Assembly (NCBI GenBank): GCA_963682055.1
Contig: OY821747.1
Coordinates: 19,084,258 to 19,148,257, forward strand
Length of the DNA stretch: 64,000 nucleotides
Direction: 5' to 3'
Source of the DNA: Primula veris
Taxonomy: Eukaryota; Streptophyta; Magnoliopsida; Ericales; Primulaceae
Position numbers and translations under genes: made by a program. Of the stretch, positions 32,007-44,486 are shown piece after piece (positions within the stretch are counted from its first letter, which is position 1; every line of letters starts with the position of its first letter). A model generated the notes under the pieces. That model made no database searches and was not told the origin of the DNA. It saw nothing but the letters and a program-made list of their open reading frames with translations.

Positions 32007-34438
32007 ATGGGATTGCCACAAAAGTCTTCAAACGAAATCAACGAAGAGGCTGTACTGTCTTCTAGTACACAGCTGTACTTGTGATTTGGATGAACCACAT
32101 TTGACTTCTGTTAGCCAAAGAAATGTAGATATTAAACATACTGGTGTTAGATGCTATGTTCATGAATTGGAAACTGGTTTGAAGTGTAACTTTAATAGGT
32201 TAACACCCAAAAGTAGTCGAAATATTCAGAATTCTGGTTTTAGGATTGTGGGTTTTGAGTGCAGAAATAAGGATTTCCCTGTTGATGGATACGATGAGGT
32301 GTCAACTGATCATGTCTGTTCATCTTCTGGCAATAGTGCTACTGTAAGTGGAATTGAGTTATGTGGGACTTTGGTTAAAAAGCGCTTAATATCCCCTTTG
32401 AGTTATATGCATTTGCCGGACCAGATTGTTGGCAATCACCTTGATCTTGGCTGCTGCAACTGTAATATAAACGATTGTGTAAAAGCGAATATTGGGTTAA
32501 ATGATTACAGTAGGACCCCCGCCCTTTTTCTCACGGATGGACCTTTATTAGAAGAAAAAGAAATATTTTCTTGTTTATCTTCACTCGAAGTGAATCCTTT
32601 GAGAAAATCGATCAATGTTAGAACTCAAAAGGGGATCACTTCACCACTTTCTTCCTCACCACTTGGTCTAAAGTTCACTGAAATGAAGAAAAAAATAGGG
32701 GTAAGGAGTTCCAGGAAGGAGATAAAAGGTGAAGAAAAGATTAGAAATAGCCTTTTTATCCCAGATGAAGATTGTTTTCCCAGAGAGAGTAAATCATTAG
32801 AAGATAATATATCTATACCCAACTCCTTGAGATTGGGCCGTTATGGAAGAGTTCGAGCTAGGAGATCTCTTGTTGGTTCTTTTGAGGAATCCTTATTGTC
32901 TGGTCGGATTCCATCGGGTGTTCCAAGTCAGGTTTGTTCACAAATGATTATTGCTGAAGTCTATTTTACGACTTTCCGTTTTATTATGAACAATAAGTGG
33001 GAGGTTTGTTAAATCTGTTATTGGCTTGTGATTTTCTGTTTGTTCAGAGAATTGATGGATTTCTAGCTGTGTTAAACATTAGCGGAGGCAACTTCTCACC
33101 AAAATCTCAGAAACTTCCTTTTTCAGTAACTAGTGTTGATGGTGATAACTACTTACTGTATTATGCATCAATAGATCTTGGAAGAACAAATTTGAACCAT
33201 TGTAAGGGTCAACATCAAAAGAGAAGTCGCAGTAATGATGATTTACAAGGTGTCAAAAGTCGTCTCCGTGTTCCTGTTAAAGGATGCATTCAGTTGGTAA
33301 TATTTTTTTATTGTATTTAAATGTTGTAATATAGTCCATGGTTGTGATTATCAGGCTGATGATTGTTACTGTGAAAAGTCTCCAGAAGATTGTATTATCT
33401 ACCATCTACTTTTGATACAACAGCTTATGCTAATGGACACTGGTCTGAGACTGATGTGAAATTAGAAATGAATCTGATTCCACAACTTTTTTTATTGAAT
33501 TGTGCAGGTGTTAAGCAACCCTGAGAAAACCCCAGTGCACACCTTCTTCTGTAACTACGATTTGAGTGACATGCCAGCTGGCACCAAGGTACGTTGAAGA
33601 TCAACAGGGCTTGATCATTCTATACATAATGCAAATAGCATTTGATTTTTTAAAGTTGGAAATTGCTGTGGTAATGTTTTGCTTTCTTTGCCCCTGGTAG
33701 ACATTCTTGCGCCAAAAGATCACTCTTGCTTCTTCTGGTCAAGCTACTTCGTCAGTGAATGAAGAGTGCAGAAAATCTGATGCGAAACGTTATGAAAAGG
33801 TGGATTCTTTAGAAAACTATTTTTACGAAAATACTGAAAGAAGAAATGCCATTAAATGGTTAAACTCCTTGCGTACACCAAATGTGTCAAGTCAGCACCA
33901 TAGAAAGATAGATTTTCCCCCAGCTTCCCTTTCTGTTGAGAATGAGAAGAGAAAAAACTTGGAGAGAACCGGTGAGGGAGATAAATGTTGGGGAGCGAAA
34001 AGTTTTAAGATAAATGAGAGTATTTCCAATGTCGGAGCTCTGCGTTATACACTTCATCTCCGTTTCTTGTGCCCATTTTTGAAGAAAATTTCAAGATCTA
34101 GCCAGAGATGCAAATCCGATCCCGGTATGGGATCCGAAATGGACATTTAGATATTGAAGGAGAAAAGATATTTTATCTGTACAATGATCTGAGAGTTGTG
34201 TTTCCTCAACGACATTTTGATGCCGACGAGGGAAAGGTATTTTTTTTTCTGATTTACTTGCTTGAGCTAATTTGAGTTATTTCCATGTTGGAGCATAACT
34301 AAACTAATTTTCTTTGTGGTTTTGGCATCTTGGCTTGACTACTAGTCTAATAAGATCTTGTGTGCTGATTTTTTCTTGCAGTTGAACATGAAGTACCATT
34401 TTCCTACTGATCCAAAATACTTCGATATCAGCAACTAA
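32007..34438 (+). CDS. Atos/FAM214-like 'meiosis chromosome segregation' protein, frame broken twice
   Basis: Exons: 32007-32931, 33048-33296, 33508-33588, 33701-34236 and 34382-34438. The Atos/DUF4210 domain spans the exon 1-2 junction ([20 protein letters not shown] then [18 protein letters not shown]). The C-terminal domain has [39 protein letters not shown] and [15 protein letters not shown], the pattern of the 'chromosome segregation during meiosis' domain. Two breaks exist. The ATG at 32007 gives [10 protein letters not shown], a start I recall as typical of plant members, but that frame stops at 32082-32084 and the rest of exon 1 reads in the +1 frame. In exon 4 the frame must shift between about 34120 and 34150 ([10 protein letters not shown] then stop, against [16 protein letters not shown]). 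Either the gene is a young pseudogene or the assembly has two indels. Its product would be a nuclear regulatory protein by homology. Confidence 0.82.
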
Positions 34439-34921
34439 AGCATGATTACTGCTATCCGTCGTGAAAATGCTTGAAATACAGTGCAACTTTTAATCGCCAT
34501 AAAATCAATTAGTCAGATTTTACACTGAGGTTTGAAACTTTGGTTTGAGAAACGGCTCATGACCCATCACTTCTACAATTATTCTCTTGCTGCAGCTGTG
34601 ACCTTTAACCTTGTCTCCTTTACTAGAAACAATTTGTATATTTCTGTTTCTTATCCCATTGCTGAAGAAAAAGGGTAGCGTCTACAACAATAATCGGATT
34701 GCAAAGACTTTAAAAAGCAACATCGAACGTGCCAGTTTAGTTTTATGTCAAATTACAGGAATCAATTTCTTCTAAAAATGGAAATAATAAAATTACAGCA
34801 ATGCATGTACAGTCAACATCCAATGAAGCCTACCCTTAATTTCTCTATCTGCAGTTTTGCTCGGTTTTCAGACAATTCATTTTCTAGGTATTGAGAGGAC
34901 ACTGATCGTGAAGAATGATCA

Positions 34922-37900
34922 TCAAACTTCAAATGTTGGGACTTCTGAATCGAAACCATTTACAGACTGGTAGAATAATCGAGAGGAGAGGTCTCTGTAA
35001 GGATCATGCTCTCTTTTCTCCTTTAAAAAAGCAATGCAATTCTCAACCTCGGACTTAACTTCTAAGTACAGTTTATGCGACTCTTCCCTGTTTTCCAAAT
35101 AATTTTGCCTCCCTTCATAACATAATGAAACCAAGCTTATCATTTTTGTATATGCATGAATAGAGCATCGCATTCATATGATTGTAGCTTCTACTGATAA
35201 ATAGATTTCGGTGTATGCGGTATTTTCAGTTGTTTGACCATTATTTTGGATGCTAGAACAATCATTCGATGTAGAATTCTTCAAATGAAAATAGAAAAAC
35301 AATAAATAAAAATATAAATACCTTTTGTTCTAATTGGCTTCCCAAACAAGTAGTAAAACCGTCCAGGAAGTTTAGGTAACATAATAGGCATGTATACATC
35401 TTGGTTTGCTACTTCTCCCTTGCTGTCAGTTCTGAGAAAATAAAGATGGTAAAAAATGTTAATAGAAAATTAAGCGATTAAATAAATAACCGAGGTACAA
35501 AGTTACAGATTAACTTTCATAATTCGTAAGGAGTACTATCTGAATACTATTTAACCAGAAACTTAGGCATAACCAACTTAAATTATGGATCCTTGGCTTA
35601 AGAAAGGTTGGTTGAAGCTGCATAGAACCTAAAAAACGAAATTTCGGATTTACCTCAATGCCACAGACTCCTCAGTAAGCTCTGCTATGGCATTCTTGAA
35701 AAAAGGAATCTTCATGAGATCATCATAATCAAATATTATCTGAATAACAAATAATAAAGCTAATGATAAAGGCAAGGTTGATTAGCGAAGTATTGGAAGT
35801 TTTTTTAATTTTTATGCAGTCCAAACTGGGAGGTAATGATCCTTGAAGAATTTAAAAGCACGAAAGAGGAAAGTGATATTTGTTCAAGTAACTTACTTGA
35901 CTAATATCGTCTTCTCCAACAACACCGAAAGGTACAATCGTCGCACCAAATTTTACTGCCATCCTTACAAACTCAGCTTGTTCTGGCCAAAATAACTTGT
36001 ACTCCTCTCCCTGAAAAGGGAACACCCTTTCTTTTGAGTTTTCAATAAAGACTCCAGATTCTTATGAACACTTGAAACGACTAACTACTGCGTCAGTGTT
36101 ATCTGAGAAAAGATCAAGTTATTTTAACTATGCGGATAAAGGGAGCAAACTAGTTGTGTAATGTAACATGAATAATGCCGTCAAACTAGTTTCTTTCTGG
36201 ACGTATGAGTAAGTTAAACCAATGTCACTGGTGGCTTCATGAAATAATTAAACTCTAAATCAAGAAATCCGTATTATAAAGTTTATGTCAAATGTGTAGG
36301 AAGTAGCTGGACGATTCAAAAATTATATTTATTTTCTTACCTTGCGGTGTAGAGCCTCACGGACACCGCCTGGATAGAGCAAAACGTGAGAATTTGAAGC
36401 AAAAAGTTTGTATAAATTAGTCGGTGAAACAGGAACAGCACCCATTATTCGCATCAAATCATAAGTTGATATTTCAGGCATCATTCCCTCTTTTAATTTT
36501 CGGAACATCATGGGATGTCCTACCCCTCTCATAAGAATGTTCCTATGTTTATAAAGTTGAGCTATCATAGGAGCTAGCTCCAAACCTAGCAACATATGAT
36601 AGCCAACGAACAAGACCGGGCCTTCACTAGGAATCCCCGCAAAGCCTTTCACTATATTCCCATTTTCTAAAGTCGACAACATCACGGGAGCAGTTGCCAC
36701 CTCAATCAATCTAATAAGTGTACCATATCAAAAATTAAGTTAAATAAAAAGTATGGAAGGATTGTAGATATAACAAAAACGCTACGGATAAGAAAAATAC
36801 TGATGCTTTTAGAAGGTTTTTTGACTGATCTTTGGTGTCGCATAAGAGTTGAATTGCTAAGAAGACTGAAAATTTTCAGTTTCAATTGAAGTTTGGGAAT
36901 AAAATAAAAATTATGGTTTTTTTTTCCCAATCTGTACAAGGGGTAAAATTACAGACGAATCCTATAAATATTTAAGAGTGAAGAAATATAGTGGTATAAA
37001 AGATCATATATATAGTATTATTTTAAAAGTTCTATATGCAATTAAAATTACCTAAGATTCTCATGTACTTTTTTAAATTCGGAATCGGTTGGTGGCATAT
37101 AGTCCGAGACATAATCTAGGTATTTTGCACGGCGATAGAAGCTGGCACCCTTTATGATAGTCACTAAATCAACACCCTCTTCCTGCCAAATATAAATGGG
37201 GGACAAGAACTCAAGTTTAATGCATAATTTGATGAAATGCAGGATCTTTTAAAATTCAGAACCAATAAGGAAAATAATCCAGGTATGCAAAATTATCACA
37301 CCTTTGTAGCTTTTCATTAGATGAAACAAGAAAATGTTTCACGTTTATCATATGTTCCTTTTTCACAGTTAAGCGGAAAATTTGGGCAACAGAGTTTTAG
37401 ATTTGCTTTAGTTAAATGAAAAACACGAAAAAAATAACCTATCATTTCTCTGAGACAAGAGTTTAGCATACCAAGAAAAGGGCATGTCCACAGTCACTGA
37501 ACCTACGTATCTCACTCTTCGGCAATATTCGACGAAGCCTCTCGCCTTCCTCTTCACTCGGTAGTAACAGATCTCTCCCACTGCAGGAGATAACAAATTC
37601 AGACGTGAAATTTACTTCAAAAAGAAGGTCAGCAGCCAGGGCGTGCGGTTCCAGACGATAGAACTGATTCCTAATGTAGTTTTAAGAATCTAAAACAATG
37701 TTGATTTTGATAAAACCATAAAACAGATATGTAAGTTCTTGAAATGGCATTCCTCATGAATAAAGATATCCGAATTTATCAGTAACAGCTATTGAGTATT
37801 TACATGTAGAGCTGTGGTTGTTCCTAGAGGACTGAATTCCCTTTATAAAAAGTTCAAAACTACATTTTTGTTTCCTTTCAAATTTTGAATAGGTCATGAC

Positions 37901-40715
37901 AAGTTCTTAGGTCCTATACTATGTTTCAAATTCTAAAGGAATAGCTGAGAGAGAATAGAAGGAATGCCTTACCTGGAAAGAATAAGGGTTTGTGCTTTGA
38001 CAGCATGGAGGCGTGAGTTGGCATATGTAGATGCTTCCCTAAGCATCTGCAGCTTCCAGATAATCGTTTCTCTACGCATAAGAGTATCGGCCAGGACCTG
38101 TTCATTCACATTATACCCGGTAAGTAACCACATTCAACATTTACATGATGGCTTATAATGCTCAACATTGATTCCCGCAGTTCATAGAAGACAATATATC
38201 ATTGGTAAAAATCCAAGTATCCAACCCTGTCGCAATCATCGTAGAATGATAATCATCAAAGTTATTTTTAGAACTTCCGAGTTCCAAGTGATTAAAAACA
38301 ACTTGTCAATTCATGCTCAAAGACACATTGTAATTAGACAAGTAAAACTAATCAATAAGGAGAGGAAATGGTTTAATAGTTCAATGATGATCTATTCTTA
38401 CGTTAACGTAAGAGGACAATGCTCTAAGACTCTTCGATAGCTCTCCAACAGTTTTCTGGAGTTGAAGTCTTTTCTCCAAAGTAGAAGTCACCAATTTCAA
38501 AGGGATACCTAAACAACCATAACAACTAACTAGCTTAGCAGTGTCAAAGCTTCAAAACTGATTATAAAAAAATAAAAACATGACGGATGTACCTAACAAA
38601 CCTGTAAGTGAAGCGAGAGCATAAGGTAGAGTCTGATTAAATTGCTCGGGTATGAATTGTAATAGAGGTAAAATAGGTTGGAGCGGAGATTTCTCAAAAC
38701 ATGTTACTACGAGAGAAAAGTCGATATGTTAAGTACAAAATTAATCAAAATTCAAATGTAAAGCTTATAAAACAAAGTAGAAGCCAAGTTTACCAGAGTT
38801 AGCCAGTATGAGTACAAGATCAATGTCAGGGTTGCGAGCGGCTATGCTGAGTGCGAGGCATGCTCCAACTGATTCGGCGACAATATAGATCGGTCGGTTT
38901 GGTAAACGGGTATTTTCCAACCTTACGGTCCTTTCAACCAGCCCAACCAAGTCTGAATATTAATAAGTTGGATATTAATTAAGACTTGTTCGATATGTGG
39001 TAAAAGTGTTTTACCACCAGGCATTGTTAAACTAGAATAGAGATAATTATTCTGAAACTTCTTAAAAAAACTCGTACTTTTACTTTTTTTCACAAGTCAG
39101 AAACCAATGCATGATGGCTATAGAAGCTCGGAAATATTTGCATATAAATCATTTAATTTCATGCTTTTAAAAACATGTGTTCTAATTCCAATTTGTTTTC
39201 CAGCATTCTTTACATGAGAAAATTCATCACACTTGTCACAGTAATTTAATTAGCAGGAATGGACAGGTACAATGCAAAAGGGCCAAATGAGGGGGACACT
39301 AAAATTTATTTAGTATAAAATTTTCATTTGAAAGTCATTGCTTATTTGAGTTTGGAAATGCTATGCATTCTATTTTTTTTTATATTAATAATCAATTTTG
39401 ATAAACTAAAGAAAAAGGGATGTATCAGAAAAAGGGACCTACCTGTAAAAGGTGTCCGATCCGTGACAGGTATGTGCAAGCACCATATGTCAAATATCCT
39501 AACACAATAAAATGGAGTAACGCTCATTTCATTTAAAAAAAATTAAAAATAAGAAAACGTTTGTAGTACTAATTAATTAAAAATCAGATAACAGGGTGGG
39601 GAGATTAGATTTTATAGAACTAAATAACACCATCCAAGACAGAATAGTCATTTTCCTGGCATAATATTTAAATTTAATTTTAATTGGCGTGACAAACTCT
39701 CTCGCTTCAATTATGATTGACACAAAACATATATATATATAAAGAAAGATTAATTAAAAGGAAGAAAGACACTGACTTGTCAAGTCTGTGATACTGCAAA
39801 ATGAGTCCGGTTCCAACTCCGTCTACTCCTGCTCATCAATATAATATTATTATTACCCAAATATGAAAATATTTTCTTTTATTGTAGAAAAACTAAAAAC
39901 GGATCAAATTCAAACTAAAACTATACTGATCTACATATTCTAATGATGTATATGTATCAACTATATTGTAATTTGTAATTTGTATGGTAGTTGAACAAGT
40001 GTAAACCAGAGCAGAGTGACAAATTTAATTGTGAAATGATGATGAGAAACTTATTAATAGTAGGGAAAATGTGAAAAATAACAGTTACATTATCAATGAG
40101 TTGGACAGGGGGAGAACAAACTATAGGCTAAAAAGGGGGATATAACACCCCCATATTTAAGAAAACTCGAAAATTTTCCATCTATTTTGTTTAAAATTCA
40201 AAAGTCTTTTAGTACTCACTAATTACAAAAAGAATAGACTGGCCACTAGAGTTGGGTGAGAAATGAGAAAAACAAAAATAATAATTTAACCATTAGTGAG
40301 AAATACCAGGTAAAAAGAGTAGGAGAGGAGAATTATGACCACAGTTGGCACATTCCACCGGAGAGAACCACCTTGGCGGTCCACCGTCCAACGATGACCT
40401 CATCACCATCTCCTTCGATGACTCCAAATATTCATTCAAACCCAATATTGTACTACTTATTCCATTATCTTTGTCTTCATGGCTGATTGTTACATCTGAT
40501 TGTCCGTTAATCGCAACGGAAGCTAGTTTGAAACGCTGCTTCTTTTTATTATCATGAATGGTCATGAAATTCTTGATGTTGTACTTTTTCAAGTGAAGTT
40601 GGTTATTCCAGCTGTTAATATTAGTCGGAGATAATGATGATATTTTATCTCTTCTTCTGATTATAAACTTAGATGGCAAATTACTGCTTATGTTACCGGT
40701 GCCTGATGCCATCAT
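34922..40715 (-). CDS. Phytyl ester synthase / diacylglycerol acyltransferase, chloroplastic (PES1/PES2 type)
   Basis: Fourteen exons join in frame on the minus strand: 40715-40307, 39828-39777, 39498-39443, 38952-38794, 38706-38602, 38508-38402, 38097-37973, 37580-37472, 37182-37052, 36710-36341, 36010-35897, 35739-35654, 35431-35322 and 35112-34922. The product is 707 aa, the length of Arabidopsis PES1/PES2. The N-terminus is a plastid transit region. A hydrolase fold follows with LFLPGVDGVGTG and the nucleophile elbow AESVGACLAL (Ser about residue 200; the usual first Gly of GxSxG is Ala). The C-terminal half is a DGAT2/LPLAT-like acyltransferase with GHPMMFRKLKEGM and YPGGVREALHRKGEEY. 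The family esterifies phytol and diacylglycerol in plastoglobules during senescence and stress. It converges with the Atos-like gene (484 bp between stops). Confidence 0.93.
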
Positions 40716-41774
40716 TTAATCACTATGACTATGTTCTCTTTCTATATATATATATATATAATTATATATATAAGTATATGTGTAATGTTTCAGACAGGAC
40801 AAGAGTTTTTAGCCTTTTAGGATAGAGAAACAAAGGAGTATTTTTATTATTTAGGAAAAGATCTCCCATAATTATTTGCCCCTTTTCACACACACACGTT
40901 TCATACTTTTCTCCATATATCATTGGACTATTTGTTGTCCACTCATACACTTTCTACATTTGTTCTTTTTAAGTCTTAATACCAGTTTTTAATGTTTTAA
41001 CACCCATCTTACTTGCCATAATTTGTGTGTTTGGCTCCTTACAAAACATTACTTACTTAGACTAAGTATTTATTAGCATTCTGAGTTTGGCAAATGGTTA
41101 TAAAATCATTTCAGACCGAATGTCTTTGTCCGGCGAGTTGGGCAATGCTCTGGATGTGAAACGACCTCGAATTACTGGGAAAATAAATACATCGATCTGG
41201 ATTAACAATCCCCGGCTTTTTACTTTAAATTTTCTGGTTTTGTTTTTAAGCTTAGTTTTTTTTTTCTTTGTAATAAGTACTTCGAGTAATTTTGGCTTTA
41301 AATATACCGGACACTTTAAGCAGGGGTGAATTCAGTTTTTTTTTTTCAACCTAAAAAGTTCCAGCTCATTTTCCTAGAAGATTCAGCCAAAAAAGCGATA
41401 AATCAAGTTGAGTTAATCTGATAAGTGTGATGTAGATTGATTATTAGTATAACTTATATAAGATGAAACATGTCATTATACATTTATCCTTACGTCTACA
41501 ACTTCTTCAACATCTTGGGCAAAATATGTGTTTTAGGCAAGTAACAAATACTATCAAATATGCCTTAAAGATTGATCATCCTTTTTTTTAACCAATTCGC
41601 TATTATCTGTGAAGAGTCGTATAGATTAACTATTGACTTAAGATGAAAATGATGCGTGACTACAAGATATCAACAAATTGTGATAAGAAAATTCAAAAGC
41701 AATAAATTAATGTCAAACACTTGCTTTGAAATAATTAACGAACAACATTGTATTTCATGTATATATGATGACGC
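40716..41774. other. Upstream region of the phytyl ester synthase gene
   Basis: No gene is seen. (TA)n at about 40744-40770 lies in the likely promoter or 5' UTR. The stretch ends at the left LTR of the plus-strand copia element. Confidence 0.5.
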
Positions 41775-43010
41775 TGTTAGAAACATACTAAAAACTTTTT
41801 TTGATTTATATTTGATAATGTTTTGAATTAATCTATTTAATGAGAATAATATGAGCAATTCTTATTTATCATTATTGTTTAAATTACTAAATAAGTATCT
41901 ATTATCCTATTTAGTAGATGGTCTAGTATGTAGAGTACAACTTACACACGGAAGATTAGACTGTCGGTTCTAATAGAATATAAGTTATATGTTTACAACT
42001 TTAGATGGAAATGTACACACCATCATTAGAGTTGTAGTACGTGGTTTTAGTAGATCTGTCTTGATTACAGAGAGCGGATAAATTCCAACTCCATTTACTA
42101 CTCCACTTTGTGTGTATTAAACAGGACTATTACGAAATAATCATTTGGTTACTGACTAGACAAAATGATTTTATAACTCGTGGTCATGATTATTGTTTAT
42201 GCTCTTAATTCTTATATTTCTATTTAGACATGTATGAATGTGTTTGTCATTTTGATCCATACATGGTGTGATTCGTCACGAGTCAATAAACCTAATGAGT
42301 TGGATGACAACATTATTTGTATCAGTGTTTATTAGTAATAAAAGAAATCCACGTCCCGTAAGGATTGATGATACTCCCTTTAGGAAGCTTATAAGTTTTG
42401 TTCGTGTAAACGCTGCAGGTGCATTTATAATCCGACCCGGCAAATAAGTTAAGCGGACAGGCTTAGGGATAATACGTTTATTAAATAAGAAATCAGTCAG
42501 TGATTTAATTTAATAAATGAGTATCTGATTAATCTTTATGTGGGGAGATAATGAACATGTTTGACAATTGAAACGAATTGGATAATCAGTCGTGATCTTT
42601 AGTGGAATAAATCACGATTTAAATGGATTGTGTATATCTCGGTTTTTAAGGAGATATGATAGCACGAAATCTTTTTAAGTATCTCTATCCTAATCAGCCT
42701 ACAAGTCCCCTACCTTATCCTACATATAGCATGCCCCTTTTCTTGGCAGAATAACTTTCTGATAACTATATTTCGAGATTGCCTAGAGAGAGAAAGAGCT
42801 CACCATCTTTCAAGAAACAAGGTCCTAGTTCAGGAATAAGGTAGAAGAGTTGAGGCGAATATGTTCCATCACAGCCGCCATCTGTTCCCTTCTGTTATTC
42901 GGTATGATCTAAATCTATACGGTAAAACAGGATTTAATTGATAATAACGTACATACTAAACCTAAGAATCTGGACACGTTTTTTCCGCTGTGCAAACTGA
43001 TTTTCTATCA
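41775..43010 (+). repeat. 5' LTR of the plus-strand copia element
   Basis: About 1236 bp, matching 48426-49687 throughout with scattered substitutions and small indels. One difference is a block of about 18-20 bp present near 49240-49262 and absent here at about 42583. Confidence 0.9.
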
Positions 43011-44486
43011 ATTGGCCTCAAAGCCGAAAGTTATACTGTGTACGTTGTTATCTGACCATGTTCTCCACATTAAAACTGAGATTTATGCATGTTATGGAAT
43101 AGATGGTAGGTTTTCTAACTCTGTTTTGCAGATAAGAGTCCATCTGGTTATCATGATCATATATGTGTTTATATGAATGTTTTGATAACTGTATAATATG
43201 CATGTGTTTTCTCTGTTTGGAGGCATGCAAGTTTTTACTGTTTAATATGCATGTGGTTTCTCCGTTTGGAGGCATGCAAGTTTTTTTTTGTTTAAAGATA
43301 CATGTGTTTCTCCAAGGTGTAAATGAGGCATGTTTTTCTTTTGTTTTGTTTTATGATGTAGCTGGGTTGTAAAATATGTTTTTCTTTGATTTTGTATAAG
43401 CTATATCATATCAGTATAAGAAGAATAAGAATGATGTTATTGCGGTAGCAATTGTGTGATTTGTTAAACCCATTGTCAGTAGGACTAGATATGGGCAGAT
43501 ACAATTTTTTACATAAAAAATTGCGTGCAATATGGTTCATGTTTTTATTTTTCTCCACGGGTGCTCTGCCCCCTATCCCCCCGTCCAGGTCGATCCGCGT
43601 CGTAGGCAATACATGGAGTCGTAGATGCAATACAAGATTTGGTGAAGATTCTTGAAGATCTTCTTGATCATGATAACTAGATTTATGTTTGTGTTTATCT
43701 TAATTGATTGCATGTTTAAAATATATTGTTGTTATCTTGCATAATCATATCTTGTATATATGTTAAATATTTATGTTGCCATGTATGTTAAAGGAGAATA
43801 AGGTAATAGATATTTATATGATTGATATGCTATTCAATAGTAATTTATACATAATAACTAGATAATAAAATGGATTTTATTTGTTAATCATGCATATGGT
43901 AATTGCTAGAATTGAATAAGATACATATCAACATTAGTAAAACCCTCTTTTATAAATAAATAAGTGGGAGAAGGATTTTATTTCGTATAAATCCTACGGT
44001 CTCCATTAATGGTTTGTAAATGATGTGATTGATCACTTTTCCCATCGGTTTGGATTAATTGCGGATCATTAAGTACAAACTCTACTATTTGTGATTAGTT
44101 ATTCACCTTCCCATCGAAGGGATATACTAATAAGCACAAAAGATGTAGTTGTCATTAAATGATTATACACTTAGCTCTAATTAATAGTATCCTGCCCATC
44201 GTAGTAAGTGCTTTTAAATTTATAGGACCAAAGCGATGCCACTGTTTAATTGAGTTTAACAAAGTTTATTGTTTAGATAACATAATTAATAGATTAATGA
44301 ATCTGTCTATACATAGTTAAACAGTATGATAACTTTCCCATCGAAGCATGCTAATTTATGGCGTATAAGGTTGTTGGTTAATTCTATTAAAATATTAGTT
44401 GAGTGACTTTATTTTAAAGATTAGAAATTAAAATGTTAAAATTACTCATTTTTATTTGTTACATGTTTTATTCTCGGGATTTAAAA
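43011..44486 (+). other. Untranslated leader of the plus-strand copia element
   Basis: The 1.48 kb between the LTR and the gag ATG has no significant ORF. It contains two to three copies of a 65-bp repeat at about 43190-43320 (words TATGCATGTG and TTGGAGGCATGCAAGTTTTT). The motif CCCATCG recurs at about 44041, 44112, 44196 and 44339. A poly-pyrimidine CCCCCTATCCCCCC stretch lies near 43570. Confidence 0.7.

Noticed and set aside
34124..34149. A possible 26-nt GT-AG intron that would restore the Atos-like frame
   Set aside because: Removing it does give DPDIEGEK in frame, but 26 nt is far below the minimum plant intron length; an indel is more likely.
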